Assembly (NCBI GenBank): GCA_047967505.1
Contig: CM106539.1
DNA length: 64,000 bases
Direction: 5' to 3' (one strand)
Origin: Dipteris shenzhenensis
Lineage: Eukaryota; Polypodiophyta; Polypodiopsida; Gleicheniales
Shown here: positions 59,872 to 64,000 of the stretch, one piece after another
How the letters are laid out: the number at the start of each line of letters is the position of its first letter
Numbering within the stretch: position 1 is the stretch's first letter
The notes under the pieces: generated by a model
Told to the model about the DNA's origin: nothing
What the model saw: only the letters and a program-made list of their open reading frames with translations
Databases searched by the model: none
Program-made: the position numbers and the translations under genes

Positions 59872-60592
59872 ATGACTACTCACCATGAGTTCTCCTCTAA
59901 CTGGGGAAATAGGGTAAGTAGGATAACCACCCCCGTCGGCTCTATAAGTACAATAGAAGAGCCCCCTTCAGGTCCTAAATCCCCTGTATCCAAAGGTAAG
60001 GCTAAGGCCAAAAATTCCACTGCTCTGGTAGAAAAAGAGGAGGAGATTGAGGAGATAAAGAAGACCTATAGTAGGTACCGGCCCACTACAAGTCCTATAC
60101 TATTTAGGATCATAAGATCTTATACCAACAAGCCAAAAGATCTCAAGAGGATGATTGTTCTCAAGGGGATGATTTGGGTTACAACCAAGTGTCATCGATT
60201 GCCCCACAAGATCAACACCAAACTGCCTTTGCAACCAAATGGGGTGTATACGCAGCTAGGGTGATGATATTTATATTAACCAATGCCCCAGCTACCTTCC
60301 AACGTATGATGATTATGGTATTCAAGGAATATCTAGGGGACTTTGTGGAATGACCACCTGAAGTATCTCAGGCTCGTCCTTGAGAAGTGCGCCGCTTGTA
60401 TTGCATATCCCTCAACCCCCTTAAGTGCCAATTTTGGGTCAAACATGATATCATCCTGGGCCACATAGTATCTTGGAATGGAATCTCTATGGACCACAAT
60501 AAAATCAAACTCATCTTGGAGTTACCGCCCCCCATCAATGCCAAGGGAGTCTAATGATTTACTAGCCATATAGGCTATTACTGGAGATTCAT
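59872..60592 (+). pseudogene. gypsy reverse-transcriptase remnant
   Basis: Only pieces survive: linker EEIEEIKKTYSRY, then TNAPATFQRMM and FKEYLGDFVE (60,279-60,350), then LNPLKCQFWV and LGHIVSWNGI. The F-x-DD catalytic site region is missing between FVE and the L-x-KC motif; a stop-rich, shortened segment lies there. Confidence 0.65.
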
Positions 60593-60593
60593 C

Positions 60594-61088
60594 TTGTTCT
60601 ACGCGAACATAGCCCACCCATTATACAAACTGCTAGTATCCTTTGAGTGGACCGAAGAATGTCAAACCTCCTTTGAAACCCTCAAACTACTAGCTCTATC
60701 CACCACACTAGTGTTGAGGTCACCTGACTGGAATTCAATATTCCACGTCCACATTGATTCCTCTAACTTTGCCATTGGATGTGTGTTAGCCCAACCCGAG
60801 GAGCATAATTTGGATTACCCAGTATACTTTGTGAGCCATCAACTAAATGAGGCCGAGGTTAACTATAGTACCACCGAAAGAGAGGGTCTCACCATGGTCT
60901 ATGCAGTAAAGAAGTTCAAGCACAACTTGTTAGCTAACAAGTTTGACTTCTTCGTGGACCATCAAGCATTGCTATACCTAGTCAACAAACCTTGCATGAT
61001 GGGATGCATCACTAGGTGGATGCTGATCCTACTAGAATTCTTGACTTCACAGTTGCTATGTGTAAGGGCAAAACCCACATTCTATTGA
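60594..61088 (+). pseudogene. gypsy RNase H domain
   Basis: A 164-codon open frame begins with the RT connection (IAHPLYKLLVSFEWTEECQ). It carries RNase H motifs: HVHIDSSNFAIGCVLAQ, PVYFVSHQLNEAEVNYSTTE, REGLTMVYAVKKFKHNL and FFVDHQALLYLVNKP. The acidic residues D, E and D typical of the family are visible. Confidence 0.8.
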
Positions 61089-61329
61089 CCACCTATCGAG
61101 GATCCCGAATGGTGAGGATCCAACAATAGGAGTAGAAGATGATCTCCCCAATGCTTCCCTCTTCTTCCTCAATGTCATTCCCGAATGAGCCGCCAAAATC
61201 GGCCACTACTTGGCCAATGAACTACCCCTAGTAGGCCAAGACCTTAAGAAGGATAAAGCTCGTAAACTCATTAAGGACTCTGTGCCATATCAGCTGTGAT
61301 AGTAGGCCAACTATACCACATGGGCAAGG

Positions 61330-61874
61330 ATGGCATACTGTGAAGATGTGTGTGCAAACACAAATACATTAAGGTGCTTGAAGAAGCCCACTCAGGAATC
61401 GCAGGAGGTCATTTCGCTACCACTGATGTTACAGCACATAAAGTGCTGCAAGCTGGTCTTTGGGGCCAACACTCTTCCAAGATGCAGCCAAATTCATCGA
61501 ATGATGTTACCCCTACTAGCATATCCAAATCCCGCACAGGGCAGACATGATGCCCCTGACTAAAATCCTAGCCAACCAACTCTTCAAAAAATTGGGCATC
61601 AATTTCATTGGTCCCATAAGCCCAACAGCTAAGGGGACCGAGGCACGATACATCATCCTCGCCATCAACTACTTCATTAAGTGAGTAGAAGGAAGAGCCA
61701 CGGTAAAGGCTGATGCAAGATTCACCGCTAAATTCTTATATGAACAAGTCATCACGCAGTTTGGATGCCCACCGTTGGAGTTAGTCAACAACCAAGGAAC
61801 TCACTTCCTCAATGAAACCATAGCAATCCTGATGAGTGAGTTTATGATCATTCATAGTAAGTCAATGCCATACT
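61330..61874 (+). pseudogene. gypsy integrase, interrupted by copia 3
   Basis: Zinc-binding region AHSGIAGGHFATTDVTAHKV (61,390-61,445), then core INFIGPISPTAKGTEARYII with a TGA where Trp is expected (61,681), and TQFGCPPLELVNNQGTHFLN in which the second catalytic Asp (usually D-Q/N-G) reads Asn. The frame ends at IIHSKSMPYL, just short of the conserved P-Q-x-NG segment, where the copia 3 LTR begins. The rest should resume beyond the window. Confidence 0.75.
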
Positions 61875-62231
61875 TGTGAAGAGAGTGGGAGAGAAGGAAG
61901 GAGTCTCACTTGCAGCTTTCTCACATACACAATGGGAGAATATACACAAAGGTGGAGGCTGAAAATAGTTTTTCTCTTCTTAGTTGTGAAAGCCAAAAGA
62001 ACTCTCTCTGGGTACAAAAGAATAGGTGAACCCTATATGTGGGTCTCAAACCAAACTCAGCTAACTAAGGTGGCATACTAACTGAGCCACTAACTAGAGT
62101 ACATAAAGATAGCTGTCATCTAGCTATTATTCATGCGCAATGTACCAACTGCATCTGCAGCTAACAAGTCGGTGACATAAATGCACAACGGTCACCCTGG
62201 CATATCACAAGTGGAGCTCGATATCTCAACA
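61875..62231 (-). mobile_element. 3' LTR of copia 3
   Basis: On the minus strand it begins TGTTGAGATATCGAGC immediately after a polypurine tract and ends TCTCTTCACA, about 357 bp. Its right end meets gypsy integrase sequence. It is unrelated in sequence to the LTRs of copia 1 and 2. Confidence 0.75.
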
Positions 62232-62246
62232 CTCCCCCTCAAGCTC
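62232..62246 (-). other. Polypurine tract of copia 3
   Basis: The minus strand reads TGAGCTTGAGGGGGAG just before the LTR; it primes plus-strand synthesis in this element type. Confidence 0.75.
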
Positions 62247-62249
62247 AAT

Positions 62250-63400
62250 CCCAATTCTTGCACACCAAGTAGGTCTCTAAACTTGTGCAACTTCTCTATG
62301 CCCAATGCCTTCGTGAATATGTCAGCTACCTAATCCTCTGTGCTGACATAAACTAGATCAATAAAACCTACTAGAACCTTCTCCCGCACATAGTGATAAT
62401 GCACCTCAATGTGCTTTATTCTAGCATGATAGACTGGGTTATTTGCCAAGTGTATACTACTCATGTTGTCACAATAAATGACAACTGGCCCATCTATAGA
62501 ATGATGCATATCATAAAGTAGCTTATGCAACCAAGCTGCCTCACATGCAGCCATTGTTGCACCCCTGTACTTAGCCCCTGTGCTCAACAAGGCAACTGTA
62601 GGCTGTTTCTTGCTACTCCAAGTGACTACAATACTCCCAAAAGAGAACACATATCCACGGGTAGATCGTTTATTAAAAATACTACCAACCCAATCAACAT
62701 CAGTGTATCTATGCAACTGTATCTGAACCCCAGTCTCATAAAATAGTCCATACTGCAATGTGGACTTCACATACCTCAGTGTGCATCTAGCCGCATCCAA
62801 ATGTGGTTTCCTTGAAGCCTACATAAACTAACTTACCAACCCAATAGCATAGCTCAAATCTGGCCTGGTAATAGTCATATAAATCAAACTTCCTACTATG
62901 CATCTGTACATAGTAGGGTCTTCCAGAAGCTCACTTGCATCTGCGCTCAACTTCACATTCTACTCCAAAGGAATTGAAATATGCTTACAGCCTGTCATCC
63001 CATATTTAGATAGCATGTCCAATCCATACTACCTCTGCAAGAGCCATATCCCACTTGTGGATCTAATCACCTCAATGCCCAAGAAGTAACACAGCTCTGC
63101 CAAATCCTTCATCTCAAACTTATGCTTCAATAGCATTTTCACATAAAGGATATCTTCATCACTATCTCCTGTGATGATCAAATCATCAACATAAATGACA
63201 AGCAGCATAATGCCTTTCTCTATTTTTCTCACATAAAGTGAGAAATTTGCCTTGGAAATCTGAAAGCCAATAGTGACAAGATACTGTCCTATCTTGTCAG
63301 ACCATGCTCTGGGTGCTTGCTTCAAGCCATACAAGGCTTTTTTCAACCTGCAAAAAAACTCAGGATGAACAGCATGAACATAACCTGGTGGATGTGGTTT
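62250..63400 (-). pseudogene. copia 3 reverse transcriptase and RNase H
   Basis: Minus strand: PPGYVHAVHPEFFC and LKKALYGLKQAPRAWSDKIG (63,346), then LLVIYVDDLIITGDSDEDI with the YVDD active site (63,210-63,165), and FEMKDLAELCYFLGIEVI. Then RNase H: DAARCTLRYVKSTLQYGLFY (62,800), STRGYVFSFGSIVVTWSSKK, IYCDNMSSIHLANNPVYHA and HYHYVREKVL. The terminal ADIFTKALG follows a CAG-to-TAG stop at about 62,331. A few stops and a short gap near 62,830-63,020 are the only damage. Confidence 0.85.
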
Positions 63401-64000
63401 GACACACCTGAGTCAACATACCACACATCATTGCTTTCTTTAGTACTTGTCACAAAATTGGTCATGTGCTGCACCCATAAACAAATGCTCATTTCTGTCA
63501 TCACCATGTCTACTAGAGGATGCATAATTGCCTTGCTGCAATTTTCCAGTCATAATGTCATTTTGCTTTTTATAACAGTCTTTAACCATATGACCCATTT
63601 TACCACAGTAGTAGCATTCAACATTGTTAGTTACCACGTCCTCCTCCATAGGACTGGTTTTCTTGAATTATGCATAATCCTTTCCTAGACCATTCAAGGT
63701 CACAGAAACTAAATCATCATCTTCCACTGGCGACCCAATAGAAGCAAGTGCATCTGTAATCTTCTTCACCTTCATGTGGTAGTCATTGATGCTCATATTT
63801 TCTTTCTGCACATTATGCAACTCCTACTTGAGCTGCATTTTCCTAGCTTGCATATTTGTGCTATACATTTTTGTCAAAGTATCCCATGCCTCCTTCGGCG
63901 TGCTTGCATCCTGAATATGCACAATCATAGAATCTGAAATACTGATAGACAGCCAGTACATAACTTTTTTGGATCTCTCATGCTAGCCTTTAAATGCCTG
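63347..64000 (-). pseudogene. copia 3 gag and protease active-site segment, fused to RT
   Basis: Minus strand from 64,000: VMYWLSISISDSMIVHIQD, then STPKEAWDTLTKMY, NMQARKMQL, MSINDYHMKVKKITDAL, LVSVTLNGLGKDY, a zinc knuckle CYYCGKMGHMVKDC (63,620-63,580) and the protease site VWYVDSGVSNHI (63,432-63,397). Immediately afterward the sequence jumps to RT (PPGYVHA), so the rest of protease, all of integrase and the RT N-terminus are missing. Gag continues past the window edge. Confidence 0.8.

Noticed and set aside
63317-63688. 123-aa plus-strand frame
   Set aside because: Antisense shadow of copia 3 gag/protease.

Overview
This is a stretch of nuclear DNA from a land plant, very probably one with a large, repeat-rich genome. 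The evidence is the density of plant-type Ty1/copia and Ty3/gypsy retroelements with plant primer-binding sites, plant-like introns (GT..AG with GTAAG donors), and a long satellite array with ~182-bp monomers. The transposase-like gene at 21.9-24.6 kb belongs, as far as I recall, to a family commoner in spore-bearing plants than in flowering plants. I therefore lean to a fern, lycophyte, bryophyte or gymnosperm, without certainty. I see no intact host gene, no rRNA or tRNA gene and no bacterial operon.

Layout. (1) 1-567: the leader, primer-binding site and 5' LTR of a minus-strand retroelement that abuts the satellite. (2) 568-21,764: about 116 monomers of a ~182-bp satellite organised as a three-monomer higher-order repeat (~546 bp), itself copied in multi-kilobase blocks (offsets of about 3.5, 5.1 and 8.65 kb). 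(3) 21,765-25,637: the 3' part of a DNA transposon (element L) with a decayed transposase-like gene, a minisatellite, 35-bp subterminal repeats and a terminal inverted repeat. (4) 25.6-34.2 kb: mostly unassignable AT-rich DNA, a pair of short LTR-like direct repeats and microsatellites. (5) 34.3-45.8 kb: a minus-strand copia element (copia 1) split in two by a 6.9-kb DNA transposon (element R, 37,810-44,711). (6) 46.1-49.9 kb: unassigned DNA with several tandem repeats. (7) 49.9-53.3 kb: a second copy of the same copia family (copia 2), cut by a gypsy element (53,305-61,874, plus strand). The gypsy element is in turn cut by a third, unrelated copia element (61,875-64,000, minus strand).

The most interesting object is element R. 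It has perfect 26-bp terminal inverted repeats and a 4-bp AATT target duplication that is consistent with the empty site in copia 2. It shares its last 1.3 kb with element L, but the transposase body is replaced by cargo. The cargo is a small two-exon gene and an array of Ulp1-like (C48) cysteine-protease modules whose exons repeat in tandem, with the last exon of one module reading into the first exon of the next. All three modules carry Asn where the catalytic Asp is expected. L and R together suggest a DNA transposon family, possibly Sola-like, that mobilises protease genes.

Three copies of a ~250-bp MITE family with 8-bp target duplications sit inside the two related copia elements. Almost every coding unit here carries stops, frameshifts or deletions, so the window looks like old pericentromeric-type heterochromatin. 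Plausible functions are for past activity. Family names come from motif recognition only; no database search was possible.
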